Below, piece by piece: positions 24,296 through 32,543 of a stretch of 64,000 nt of DNA. The position numbers and the translations under genes were made by a program. A model generated the notes under the pieces. The model had not been told where the DNA came from. It did not search any database and worked only from the letters and a program-made list of their open reading frames with translations. Origin of the DNA: Desulfovibrio mangrovi (GTDB lineage Bacteria; Desulfobacterota; Desulfovibrionia; Desulfovibrionales; Desulfovibrionaceae); contig NZ_CP104208.1 of the NCBI RefSeq assembly GCF_026230175.1, positions 3,286,001-3,350,000 on the forward strand, given 5' to 3'. Position 1 is the stretch's first letter. Every line of letters starts with the position of its first letter.

Positions 24296-26947
24296 ATGGA
24301 ATATCCGGTCTGGTGGATTCCCGAACTTTCCGGCGGCTTCATCATCGCCTGCATGGCGGTGTTTCACGTGTTCATTGCCCATTTTGCCGTGGGCGGGGGC
24401 CTGTTCCTTGTCCTGACCGAACGCAAGGCTGTGCGTGAGAACGACAACCGCATTCTCGAATATGTGCAGGCGCACACCAAATTCTTCCTGCTGTTGACCA
24501 TGGTGGCCGGCGGTATGACCGGCGTGGGCATCTGGTTCACCATCGGCCTGCTTTCGCCTGCGGCCACATCCACGCTGGTGCACAGCTACGGCTTCGGCTG
24601 GGCCATCGAGTGGGTGGCCTTTCTGTGCGAAATAGTAGCCCTGCTGCTGTATCATTACCGCTTCAAGCAGATGTCGCGCCGTGACCACATGGTTCTCGGC
24701 TGGTTCTATTTCTTCTTCGCCTACATGTCCCTGTTCGTCATAAACGGTATCATCACCTCCATGCTGACGCCCGGTGACTGGCTGCAGACGCAGCGCTTCT
24801 GGGACGGCTTCTTCAACCCCACCTTCTGGCCCTCGCTGGCGCTGCGCACCTCCATCTGCTTCATGGCCGCGGGACTCTTTGCGCTGGTAACGGCCATACG
24901 CATCAAGGAAGAAGGCACCCGCGAGCGCATGGTGCGTTATGCCGTGCGCTGGGTGGGCATTCCGTTTCTGCTCATGCTGCCTGCGGGCCTCTGGTATCTG
25001 TTTTCGCTGCCCGAACCGCAGTTTTCCATGGTGCTGCAGAAGTCTGCCCAGACCCCGCAGCTGGTGCGCGTGTTCTATCCTCTGACGGTGGCCATCATTC
25101 TGGGCGGCCTGGCTGTGGCCCATATCCGCACCACGGCCTGCCGTGCCGCGCTGGTCGGCGTGCTCGTTCTGGCGGGGGTGGGACACATGGGCACCTTTGA
25201 ATGGATACGCGAGGCAGGGCGTCGTCCCTACCTCATCCACGGGCATACATGGTCCAATTCCGTGAAGGTGTCCGAGACTGCGACTATCCGGCAGGAAGGA
25301 GCCTTGCAGCATGCAAAATGGGTGAAGCTGCGCGAGGTGACCCCGCAGAATTTGCTCGCAGCAGGTGAGGAACTCTATCGTCTGCAGTGTCTGGCCTGTC
25401 ACAGTATAGGCGGGCCCATGCTTTCTGCCGAAACACGGACCGCCGCCCTGACCCGTACGGGCCTTGAGGCCCAGCTTTCCGGTCAGGGCAGACTGCGTAA
25501 CTTCATGCCACCCTTCCTCGGTACCGAGGGGGAACGACTGGCCCTTGCCGCCTATATTGCCGACGTGATCCAGAAGCGTGAGCCGGACGCAGCCCCGGTT
25601 TCGCCGCAGGCGCTGGCGACCATCATTCCTGCGTTTAACAGGCATGAAGCGGAATATGTGCTGGTTGCGTGGGCGACCATGGGCATGACGACCATTTCAG
25701 ACAATAATGACCGTTTCACCATGCAGCCCCCCGGGGTGACGGTTCGGGCCCAGTTGCTGCGGCGTGATGATACGCCGGAACTGCTGACCGAAGGCGTTTC
25801 CCTGAGCTATCGCATGGAGAAGGGATTTGAGACCCCCTCCAAACACGTGACCTTCTGGGACCATGCTGCAAGCCTGTTCGGCATTGATCTTCCCGAGAAT
25901 GCGGGGATTGGTCCGGACGGCCTTGCCGGAGCCCCCATGGAGGGACAGTTCGCACCGGATGAGGATCACAGGGCCTTTGTGGTGCACGGGCTGGCGGCCA
26001 TGCCCTACAACAATGACGGCTCGGTCAATCCGTATCCGCTGCTGACGGTGGAGGCGCGTGACGAATCCGGCGAGCTTCTGGCCGAAACGCAGGTGGCCGT
26101 GCCTGTTTCCACGGAGTGGGGCTGCCGGAACTGCCATGACGGCGGCTGGCGGGTGGCTGACAGGACCGGCATGTCGGATGAGACGGCCGGGAACATTCTG
26201 GCTGCTCATGACAAGATCAACAAAACGGATCTGGTGGAGCGTGCTGCCAAGGGCAATCCCGTTCTCTGTCAGAGTTGTCATGGCTCAGCCAAGCTGGGCA
26301 CCGAAGGGCAGGAAGGGCTTATCGGCTTCTCTGCCGCTGTGCACGGCTGGCACGCCAACTATCTTGGCGAGAAGGACGATCGCAGTTGCAAGAGCTGTCA
26401 TCCGGCCGCGCGGGCCAGTTTTACGCAGGGGTTGCGTGGCGTGCATGCCTCCAAGGGGCTTACCTGCATGAACTGTCACGGCACGTTGGAAGATCACGCC
26501 CTTGGCCTGCTCAAGAAGGAAAAGGAGCTTGGCAAGCGTGGTGTGGACAAGCTGATGACCTATCTCTCCCCCCGCGTGGCAGAGTCCTATGAGGATGTGC
26601 AGGCCCGCTCTCCCTGGGTGAGCGAACCGGATTGCACCGTCTGCCATGACTTCTTCTCCACGCCGCCTGCGGATGCCTCTGCCGCACACAAGTGGACATC
26701 GGGCGATCCCGCAGAGCTGTACAGTGAGAGGCAGGACGACATGGGGGCCATCATGTGTCAGGCCTGCCATGGTTCCACACACGCCCTGTATCCGGCGGAG
26801 AACGCCTACGGGCTGCTGCGGAATAACATTATCCCGATGCAATATCAGCAGCTTGCCGGGCCGTTGGGCCGCGGAAACAACTGCATATGCCACACCCGCG
26901 AACTGACTGTGTATGAATCGGCCCACCACCCCATCATCCCCAAATAG
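24296..26947 (+). CDS. cytochrome bd subunit I-like / multiheme cytochrome c fusion protein
   Basis: The 883-residue protein starts with about eight transmembrane helices (residues 10-300) similar to cytochrome bd oxidase subunit I-like proteins (SGGFIIACMAVFHVFIAHF, GFGWAIEWVAFLCEI). A monoheme cytochrome c domain follows (CLACH 365-369), then a periplasmic multiheme domain with CRNCH 610, CQSCH 658, CKSCH 698, CMNCH 724, CTVCH 780 and CQACH 821, giving seven canonical heme c sites. An eighth site, CICH at 863-866, lacks one residue and is probably not a normal heme site. The protein likely links the quinone pool to periplasmic multiheme electron carriers. AGGGAGGG lies just before the start, and a strong terminator follows. 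Confidence 0.85.
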   Translation: MEYPVWWIPELSGGFIIACMAVFHVFIAHFAVGGGLFLVLTERKAVRENDNRILEYVQAHTKFFLLLTMVAGGMTGVGIWFTIGLLSPAATSTLVHSYGFGWAIEWVAFLCEIVALLLYHYRFKQMSRRDHMVLGWFYFFFAYMSLFVINGIITSMLTPGDWLQTQRFWDGFFNPTFWPSLALRTSICFMAAGLFALVTAIRIKEEGTRERMVRYAVRWVGIPFLLMLPAGLWYLFSLPEPQFSMVLQKSAQTPQLVRVFYPLTVAIILGGLAVAHIRTTACRAALVGVLVLAGVGHMGTFEWIREAGRRPYLIHGHTWSNSVKVSETATIRQEGALQHAKWVKLREVTPQNLLAAGEELYRLQCLACHSIGGPMLSAETRTAALTRTGLEAQLSGQGRLRNFMPPFLGTEGERLALAAYIADVIQKREPDAAPVSPQALATIIPAFNRHEAEYVLVAWATMGMTTISDNNDRFTMQPPGVTVRAQLLRRDDTPELLTEGVSLSYRMEKGFETPSKHVTFWDHAASLFGIDLPENAGIGPDGLAGAPMEGQFAPDEDHRAFVVHGLAAMPYNNDGSVNPYPLLTVEARDESGELLAETQVAVPVSTEWGCRNCHDGGWRVADRTGMSDETAGNILAAHDKINKTDLVERAAKGNPVLCQSCHGSAKLGTEGQEGLIGFSAAVHGWHANYLGEKDDRSCKSCHPAARASFTQGLRGVHASKGLTCMNCHGTLEDHALGLLKKEKELGKRGVDKLMTYLSPRVAESYEDVQARSPWVSEPDCTVCHDFFSTPPADASAAHKWTSGDPAELYSERQDDMGAIMCQACHGSTHALYPAENAYGLLRNNIIPMQYQQLAGPLGRGNNCICHTRELTVYESAHHPIIPK

Positions 26948-26981
26948 GGCGGCGGTGGTGAACTGCTGATGACTGACAAGG

Positions 26982-27018
26982 AAAAAGAGATTGTTCCAGT
27001 TTGGAACAATCTCTTTTT
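26982..27018 (+). terminator. strong terminator after the cytochrome operon
   Basis: A 17-bp perfect stem (26982-26998 with 27002-27018) with a 3-base loop, followed by further T residues. Confidence 0.93.
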
Positions 27019-27355
27019 TTTCTTCAAACTGACGAAGGGTTTTCTTTCGAGCGCTGGGCCCCAATCTATTAAAGGGGGCGGGAAAGTTTTTTCCGTTGAG
27101 TGGTAGATAGAGCGTGTAAGTATGTGCTAACTCTCATTCAATGGTAAATGCAGGGGTTATGGTATTTGCATAAAATGCTGTTTTAGTTCTGTATTTCATA
27201 ATGTGGCAACGTGGTGAAACATAGCTATAGATAATATCTATCGATGCTATTTGTTATGCCTGTTTCATATTGACATATTTTTCACATTCTACTAGGTCGG
27301 ACAAACGTAGTAAGTGACTTGGGTTAGAGGTCAACTTAGTCATGTGAGGAAATCA
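27019..27355 (+). other. AT-rich control region upstream of the TauE/SafE operon
   Basis: There is no gene in this 337-bp stretch, which is much richer in AT than its surroundings. TTGACA at 27270-27275 could be a -35 element, but the best -10 candidate (TACTAG at 27290) is only 14 bases away. A nested palindrome lies at 27221-27250. A long leader before the exporter gene suggests regulated expression. Confidence 0.5.
27221..27250. promoter_or_regulatory. nested palindrome, possible operator
   Basis: ATAGATAATATCTAT (27227-27241) is a perfect 6-bp-arm palindrome, and ATAGC/GCTAT at 27221-27225 and 27246-27250 add outer arms. It lies about 105-135 bp before the exporter start and just upstream of the TTGACA element, a fitting place for a regulator site. 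The regulator is unknown. Confidence 0.45.
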
Positions 27356-28345
27356 ATGCTGAAAACTGTTCTGAATCTCTTTACCAACCTGTGCCTCTGG
27401 GTGAGCGCGATTGTCTTCGCCTCTCCCGTGGCGGCTATGGCGTCCGCTGCCGCTGATGCGGGCGTTGTACCTGGTGCAGACGGCAAGCCGTGGTGGTTCT
27501 GGCCTGTCGTGCTGCTGTTCTTCTGTTTCGTCCTCGGCATCATTGCGGTGCTCGCGGGCGTGGGTGGCGGCGTGCTGTTCGTGCCGCTTGTCTCGGGCTT
27601 CTTCCCGTTCCACATCGACTTCGTGCGCGGTGCCGGCCTTATGGTTGCACTGGCGGGCGCTCTGGCTGCCGGTCCCGGTCTGCTCAAGCGTAACCTCGCC
27701 AGTTTGCGGCTAGCCTTGCCGGTGGCGCTTATCGCGTCTTCCTGTGCCATTGTCGGCGCCATGCTCGGTCTGTATCTGTCCGCGCTTGATCCGCGTTACA
27801 TCCAGACCGCTCTGGGCGCCACCATCATGGGTATTGCAGTGCTGCTGCTTTGCTCCAAGAACTCCGAATACCCCGTCGTGACCAAGCAGGACGCCATCGG
27901 CCTCGCACTCGGCATCGAAGGCATCTACAAGGATCAGGGCACGGGCAAGGAATTCCACTGGAAGACCCATCGCACGCTTCCCGGTCTGCTGCTCTTCATC
28001 GTCATCGGTCTGATGGCCGGTATGTTCGGTCTGGGCGCCGGTTGGGCGAACATCCCCGTTCTGAACCTGCTCATGGGCGCTCCGCTGAAGGTGTCCGTGG
28101 CAACCTCCAAGTTCCTGCTGTCCATCACGGATACCTCCGCTGCATGGATTTACCTGAACCAGGGTTGCGTTATCCCGCTGATGGCCATTCCTTCCATCAT
28201 CGGTCTGATGGGCGGTTCCTTCGTGGGTGTACGTCTGCTTGCCATCGCAAAGCCGACCTTCATCCGCTACATGGTTATCGGCGTTCTCTTCTTTGCCGGT
28301 TTCAAGGCTCTTGATAAGGGTCTTGGCCTCGGTATTCTGGGCTAA
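27356..28345 (+). CDS. TauE/SafE family sulfite/anion exporter
   Basis: The 329-residue membrane protein has about eight to nine helices. It shows the two TauE/SafE repeats, each with a Gly-rich start: LAGVGGGVLFVPLVSGFFP and LMAGMFGLGAGWANIPVLNLL. Family members export or import sulfur oxyanions such as sulfite, sulfate or sulfoacetate, so a role in sulfur anion transport fits a sulfate reducer. The ATG at 27356 follows GAGGA by 5 bases. It is 12 bp upstream of a DUF1634 gene, a recurrent partner. Confidence 0.88.
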   Translation: MLKTVLNLFTNLCLWVSAIVFASPVAAMASAAADAGVVPGADGKPWWFWPVVLLFFCFVLGIIAVLAGVGGGVLFVPLVSGFFPFHIDFVRGAGLMVALAGALAAGPGLLKRNLASLRLALPVALIASSCAIVGAMLGLYLSALDPRYIQTALGATIMGIAVLLLCSKNSEYPVVTKQDAIGLALGIEGIYKDQGTGKEFHWKTHRTLPGLLLFIVIGLMAGMFGLGAGWANIPVLNLLMGAPLKVSVATSKFLLSITDTSAAWIYLNQGCVIPLMAIPSIIGLMGGSFVGVRLLAIAKPTFIRYMVIGVLFFAGFKALDKGLGLGILG

Positions 28346-28357
28346 CGGGAGGATATT

Positions 28358-28792
28358 ATGAGCAAAGAACAAGCTTGCAACGTTTCCACCGAGGCCACTC
28401 CGGAGCAGTTGCTCTACGCCAGCATTCTTGAAAAGGGTGCTAATGCCGGCCTGTTGATGATGATCATCTCCTACCTTCTGTACGTGTTGGGTGTATTTGA
28501 GCCCCACGTGCCGATCGAGACCGTGGTTGCCAACTGGCACCTCGGCATCAACGACTACCTTGCCGCCACCAATTCGCCTCAGGGCTGGAACTGGGTGGCT
28601 CTGCTGGGCAAGGGCGACTTCATGAACTTCATCGGTCTCGCCCTGCTGGCACTGCTGACTATCGTCTGTTACGCAGTGCTCATTCCCGGCTACCTGCGCT
28701 GCAAGGACAAGGCGTACACCTTCTTCGTCATTGCTGAAATTCTTGTACTTTCCCTCGCTGCCTCCGGTCTGGTTGGCGGCGGCGGTCACTAG
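28358..28792 (+). CDS. DUF1634 membrane protein, TauE/SafE partner
   Basis: The 144-residue protein has three hydrophobic helices (about residues 26-44, 83-107 and 114-138). DUF1634 genes are typically found directly after TauE/SafE exporters, and the product is probably a subunit or regulator of the transporter. GGGAGG lies 8-9 bases before the ATG. The operon ends in the hairpin at 28818-28844. Confidence 0.83.
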   Translation: MSKEQACNVSTEATPEQLLYASILEKGANAGLLMMIISYLLYVLGVFEPHVPIETVVANWHLGINDYLAATNSPQGWNWVALLGKGDFMNFIGLALLALLTIVCYAVLIPGYLRCKDKAYTFFVIAEILVLSLAASGLVGGGGH

Positions 28793-28817
28793 GTCATACG
28801 CTACTACTGTACAATTC

Positions 28818-28844
28818 GCCCCCGGAGCTTATTGCTCCGGGGGC
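28818..28844 (+). terminator. terminator after the TauE/DUF1634 operon
   Basis: An 11-bp stem GCCCCCGGAGC/GCTCCGGGGGC with a TTATT loop and a T-rich tail (TTTGTTTTTT). Confidence 0.94.
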
Positions 28845-29038
28845 TTTGTTTTTTATATGTCAGTAAATACTGTATGTCGCAGGAGTGTGATTTGCGTTTG
28901 GTTGACTGGGGCCGGAAACCCGCTATATTACCCAATTGACCGATGGCACTGGCTTTGCCCTGCATGGCTCTGTGCCTTATTCACAGCGTTTGCTCCCCCT
29001 CTGGCCGACGCAATGCCGAAAGGAGTTGTAAGCAACCC

Positions 29039-30466
29039 ATGAAATTGTTCGCTTTATTACTCGACCGCATTATTGACCGGGTAAACGTGAACCTGCGCGG
29101 CCTCGGTTTTGACGTGCGCCCCTATGTGCGGGTTATGGCGGAATACCGTTACGGCGGTTGTTCTTTTGCCTGTTACGGTCTGAGCACCTATCACCCCATC
29201 CATCTGCAGTTCAATAACTCCAGCCTGTCGGGAAGTTACTTCCTCGGACGCTGCAAGGTGCGCCATTCGGTGCTCATGCGAAGCGACATCCGCGGGGATG
29301 AACTCAAGAAAAAGGGGCAGCTCTGGCAAAGCGGCGATGTGGCCATTCCGCTCTATCACGATGAGATCATCACCATCCGGAACAGCTTTCTGGATACCAC
29401 GCTCGTGCACAGCAATTCCCATTCACCGGAATCGCCGGAAGAGTTCCATATCCGCAATACCGTTGCCATGCCCTATGCAAACATCCATGGTGCACCTACA
29501 GAAGGCAGTTTCATCGGCACCTTTGGTACTGTTGACCTGACCACGGTGCACAACTGCGTGATCGGGCATTTTGCCTATATTCAGGCCGGTGAGGTGCGGC
29601 ATGAAAAGTTCGAGCCCGGCACCATCTTCCTGCGTTCACCCGGCAGTTGGGAGTTCCACTATCAGTATGATCTCAGTGTGTTGGATAAGTATATCCGCCA
29701 TGAGGAAGGCGAAGCGCCGGAAGGCCTGTTCATCGATTTTGCGGAACCCTATGAAGATGCCTTTGCAGGCTTGTTCGGTTCCGCCAGAGGCGGCCTGTAT
29801 CCTGCGGGTACCGGTTCCTTTGTCTCCCGTTATGCGGTGAAGCGCGGTGATACCGTCATCGGCGATAACGTGCTTGTGGCCCAGCGTTCCTATCTGGAGA
29901 ACGCGACCATGAGCAGGGGCTCCAACGCACAGGAAAAATGTTATGTCATCGATTCCGTGCTCGGTCCCTGCTGCGTTGCTGCCCATGGTGCCAAGATCGT
30001 GGGGGCAAAGCTGGACGAAAAGGTTTTCATCGGCTTCAACAGTTTCCTGCGTGGTACGGAAGAAGCACCGCTCTCCATCGGCAAGGGCTGCATCATCATG
30101 CCGCATACCATTATCGACCTTGAAGAGGCCCTGCACATTCCGGCCAACAGGTTGATCTGGGGCCATATCCGCAGTGCGGCAGACCTTGAGACGCATACCG
30201 TGGATCTTGATGAATTTGCGTCCGGCAGCGGCGATGTGCATATGGGCCGCATGTGCTTCCGTGGCGACACGGGCGATTTTGTCAGGGGCTTCCGTGACCG
30301 CATCGAGCATATTCTGCTGGAAAACGGCGCATACTGGGACGGCCACGAAAAGGACAAGGGCCACGCCCAGAACATGAAGTACCTTACCTTCAACATCATT
30401 CAGCCCTATGCGGACGGTGAGGCCGAAGGGTTGTATCCCACCATCGACATCCGGCCCATCAGCTAG
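29039..30466 (+). CDS. left-handed beta-helix (LbetaH) transferase-like protein
   Basis: The 475-residue protein shows hexapeptide-type repeats characteristic of left-handed beta-helix acyl/nucleotidyltransferases (AAHGAKIVGAKLDEKVFIGF, IGKGCIIMPHTIIDLE), with a long preceding region rich in aromatic residues. Its substrate is not evident. Desulfovibrio relatives carry similar proteins annotated only as transferase. The ATG at 29039 is preceded by AAGGAG 13 bases upstream, a rather long spacing. It stands alone between two terminators, so it is probably monocistronic. Confidence 0.75.
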   Translation: MKLFALLLDRIIDRVNVNLRGLGFDVRPYVRVMAEYRYGGCSFACYGLSTYHPIHLQFNNSSLSGSYFLGRCKVRHSVLMRSDIRGDELKKKGQLWQSGDVAIPLYHDEIITIRNSFLDTTLVHSNSHSPESPEEFHIRNTVAMPYANIHGAPTEGSFIGTFGTVDLTTVHNCVIGHFAYIQAGEVRHEKFEPGTIFLRSPGSWEFHYQYDLSVLDKYIRHEEGEAPEGLFIDFAEPYEDAFAGLFGSARGGLYPAGTGSFVSRYAVKRGDTVIGDNVLVAQRSYLENATMSRGSNAQEKCYVIDSVLGPCCVAAHGAKIVGAKLDEKVFIGFNSFLRGTEEAPLSIGKGCIIMPHTIIDLEEALHIPANRLIWGHIRSAADLETHTVDLDEFASGSGDVHMGRMCFRGDTGDFVRGFRDRIEHILLENGAYWDGHEKDKGHAQNMKYLTFNIIQPYADGEAEGLYPTIDIRPIS

Positions 30467-30524
30467 GGGGGATGGCGGTACCCTTCAAGGGCATCGCAGT
30501 TCTCACCCCTGCCTTGCAACGTAT

Positions 30525-30558
30525 ACGGGGCAGCGCGACCAAGATCGCGCTGCCCCGT
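30525..30558. terminator. bidirectional terminator between LbetaH gene and mutY
   Basis: A 14-bp stem (30525-30538 with 30545-30558) with a 6-base loop and TTTTT on the plus strand. It is placed between converging genes. Confidence 0.9.
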
Positions 30559-30587
30559 TTTTGTGTAAGGCATGTTGCGGCTGCAGG

Positions 30588-31694
30588 CTATTCCTCCAGC
30601 AGTCCGGCAAGCCGCAGGTCGGTTGCCAGAAAGTCTGCCAGTTTGCGGTGGCCCGCGGGCAGGGTGTACCGGTCAAGCTCGTCGAAGCGTACCCAGCGAT
30701 GGTCGGTTGCGGCGTGCAGTACGGGCGTGCCGTCGCCCGCCTTCAGCTTGAGGAAATAACAGTGCAGTGAGACGCGGTAGGTGGTGTAGCCGTGGTTGAT
30801 GACGGTGATCTTGTCTACCGGAGTCACGGCGAATTCCATTTCTTCCATGTATTCGCGCACCACGGTTTCATGCGGCTGTTCGCCCTGTTCCACGCAGCCA
30901 CCGGGAAATTCCCAGAATCCGGCCCACACGCCGTGTTCGGGGCGCTTCTGGATGAAGATGCGGCCATTGTGGATGAGCAGGCCCGTGCCCACGTCGAGGT
31001 GGGTGATGGGTTTTTTGGGCGTGGGGACAGGGCGTTCATGTACTATGCCCAGATGCAGGGCCTCGCACCACCGGCTCACAGGGCACACCCCGCAACGCGC
31101 CTTCTTGGAGCAGACCAGCGCCCCCAGCTCCATCATGGCCTGATTGAACTCGCGCGCCTGCCCCGAAGGCAGCAGGGAACGGGCCGTCTTTCGGACAAAG
31201 GCCATGTTCTCCTTCTGTTTCACGGGCGAGTCGATGTCGCAGACCCGGGCAATAACGCGTTCCACATTGGCGTCGATACAAACGGCATCCTGCCCGAAAG
31301 CGATGGAGGCTATGGCTCCGGCAGTGTAATCGCCGATGCCGGGCAGGGCGCGGATGCTGGCGATATCTTCGGGGAAGCAGCCGCTGTGGCGGTCCATGAT
31401 GATGCGGGCGGCTTTGTGCAGGTTGCGTACGCGGGAGTAGTAGCCAAGACCCTCCCAGAGTTTGAGCACGGTGTCTTCGTCTGCGGCGGCCACGGAGGCG
31501 ATGTCCGGCAGGTGCTCGATCCAGCGAAGAAAGTAGTCCACGCCCCGTTCCATCTGGGTCTGCTGGAGCATTATCTCCGATATCCAGACGTGATATGGCT
31601 GATAGTCCGTTCGCCACGGAAGCGGGCGTTTGTTCTGGTCGAACCAGTCGAGCAGGGCCGATGAGAAGGCGGAATGGTCTTGCGGGTGCAGCAT
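30588..31694 (-). CDS. mutY: A/G-specific adenine glycosylase MutY
   Basis: MutY removes adenine mispaired with 8-oxoguanine. The 368-residue protein has the HhH-GPD fold (WISEIMLQQTQMERGV, LPGIGDYTAGAI, catalytic D in CIDANVERV), an iron-sulfur loop CSKKARCGVCPVSRWC, and a C-terminal NUDIX-like domain that recognises the oxidised G (FQKRPEHGVWAGFWEFPGG-like run). The first Cys spacing of the cluster motif is five residues rather than the usual six. The open frame runs upstream to 32453 across the divergent PilZ gene, but the family start is the ATG at 31694. Confidence 0.95.
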   Translation of the reverse strand: MLHPQDHSAFSSALLDWFDQNKRPLPWRTDYQPYHVWISEIMLQQTQMERGVDYFLRWIEHLPDIASVAAADEDTVLKLWEGLGYYSRVRNLHKAARIIMDRHSGCFPEDIASIRALPGIGDYTAGAIASIAFGQDAVCIDANVERVIARVCDIDSPVKQKENMAFVRKTARSLLPSGQAREFNQAMMELGALVCSKKARCGVCPVSRWCEALHLGIVHERPVPTPKKPITHLDVGTGLLIHNGRIFIQKRPEHGVWAGFWEFPGGCVEQGEQPHETVVREYMEEMEFAVTPVDKITVINHGYTTYRVSLHCYFLKLKAGDGTPVLHAATDHRWVRFDELDRYTLPAGHRKLADFLATDLRLAGLLEE

Positions 31695-31832
31695 GACCGC
31701 CTTGTAGCCATTCGCAAGGCAAAGTACAAGGCGTGCATTATTATAGTGGAAAGTACCTGAACTTATGCTTACTATGATAGCTTGATATCTGTTTGAAGCG
31801 AAATGGATCGTTTTTCCGGAGGGATGGAGCTT

Positions 31833-32450
31833 ATGGAACTGCCAAAGCCGTGTACCGGATGCGGGGGCAGGGTTGTGCTGTTGCAACATGACGGTGTGTA
31901 TCACTTCGTCTCCTGCGAGCAGTGCGAAAAGGTGGGGCCCCGAACCGATTCGCCCGAGGATGCCCTTGAGATGTGGAACCGGAGCAGCAGCACCATGTTT
32001 GTGTATGGTGAGGATTTGCGAAAAAGCCGTATAATCAAGCGCCTTGAGTGTCAGGACAGGCGCGATGACCGTTTTGTGGTGCAGATTCCCGTTGTGCTTG
32101 CCCTGGGAGGGGTTCGCGGGAAAAGGGTGACGGGATTCATGCGTAACGTCTCGCATTTCGGAGCTTTTCTGGAGTTGACGGGCGGCGATGTAAGTGCTGT
32201 GCCGGTCGGCATTGAGGAATTCCGGCACATGGACACCTTTTTGTTTTTCAAGTGTCCCAAGGAGATGAGCAAGTCTGACGGGGCATTCCCCGCCAGTGTT
32301 CAGGCTTTCCGTTTCAGTCCGCGTCATCTGCACCAGCGACGCGAGGTCGTTGGCATCGGAGGCTGCTTTGTCCAGCTGAAAGGGGAACAGACCGACCTGC
32401 TTGATGCGCTGGTCAGGTATTCGACAGATGTTCTTGCCGAGAACATGTAG
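31833..32450 (+). CDS. zinc-ribbon plus PilZ-domain protein
   Basis: About 205 residues. The N-terminus (PCTGCGGR ... CEQCEKVGP ... ALEMWN) looks like a Lar-type zinc ribbon. The C-terminal half has the PilZ signature: a DRRDDRF basic segment and NVSHFGAFLE (the N/DxSxxG motif), which bind cyclic di-GMP in the family. The protein may tie c-di-GMP to a nucleic-acid or protein partner, though no function is established. I favour the ATG at 31833 because GGAGG lies 10 bases upstream; ATGs at 31803 and 31824 are alternatives. It is divergent from mutY. Confidence 0.78.
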   Translation: MELPKPCTGCGGRVVLLQHDGVYHFVSCEQCEKVGPRTDSPEDALEMWNRSSSTMFVYGEDLRKSRIIKRLECQDRRDDRFVVQIPVVLALGGVRGKRVTGFMRNVSHFGAFLELTGGDVSAVPVGIEEFRHMDTFLFFKCPKEMSKSDGAFPASVQAFRFSPRHLHQRREVVGIGGCFVQLKGEQTDLLDALVRYSTDVLAENM

Positions 32451-32473
32451 CAACCGCCGATTATGACATTTAT

Positions 32474-32503
32474 CAGGCCCCTTCTCTTCGGAGAGGGGGC
32501 CTG
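32474..32503. terminator. UUCG-loop terminator between PilZ gene and lysR-like gene
   Basis: A 13-bp stem (32474-32486 with 32491-32503, one G-T pair) is closed by a TTCG tetraloop between two converging genes. Confidence 0.88.
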
Positions 32504-32543
32504 TTCAGTTGTATGGGATGTCTGTGTCCTGAACCCAGCCTGT

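Noticed and set aside
26882-26893. Eighth heme c site in the multiheme protein
   Set aside because: The motif is CICH with only one residue between the cysteines, so it is not counted as a canonical site.
30588-32453. A 621-codon open frame covering mutY and the region upstream
   Set aside because: The extension lies antisense to the PilZ gene and shows no family features; MutY starts at 31694.
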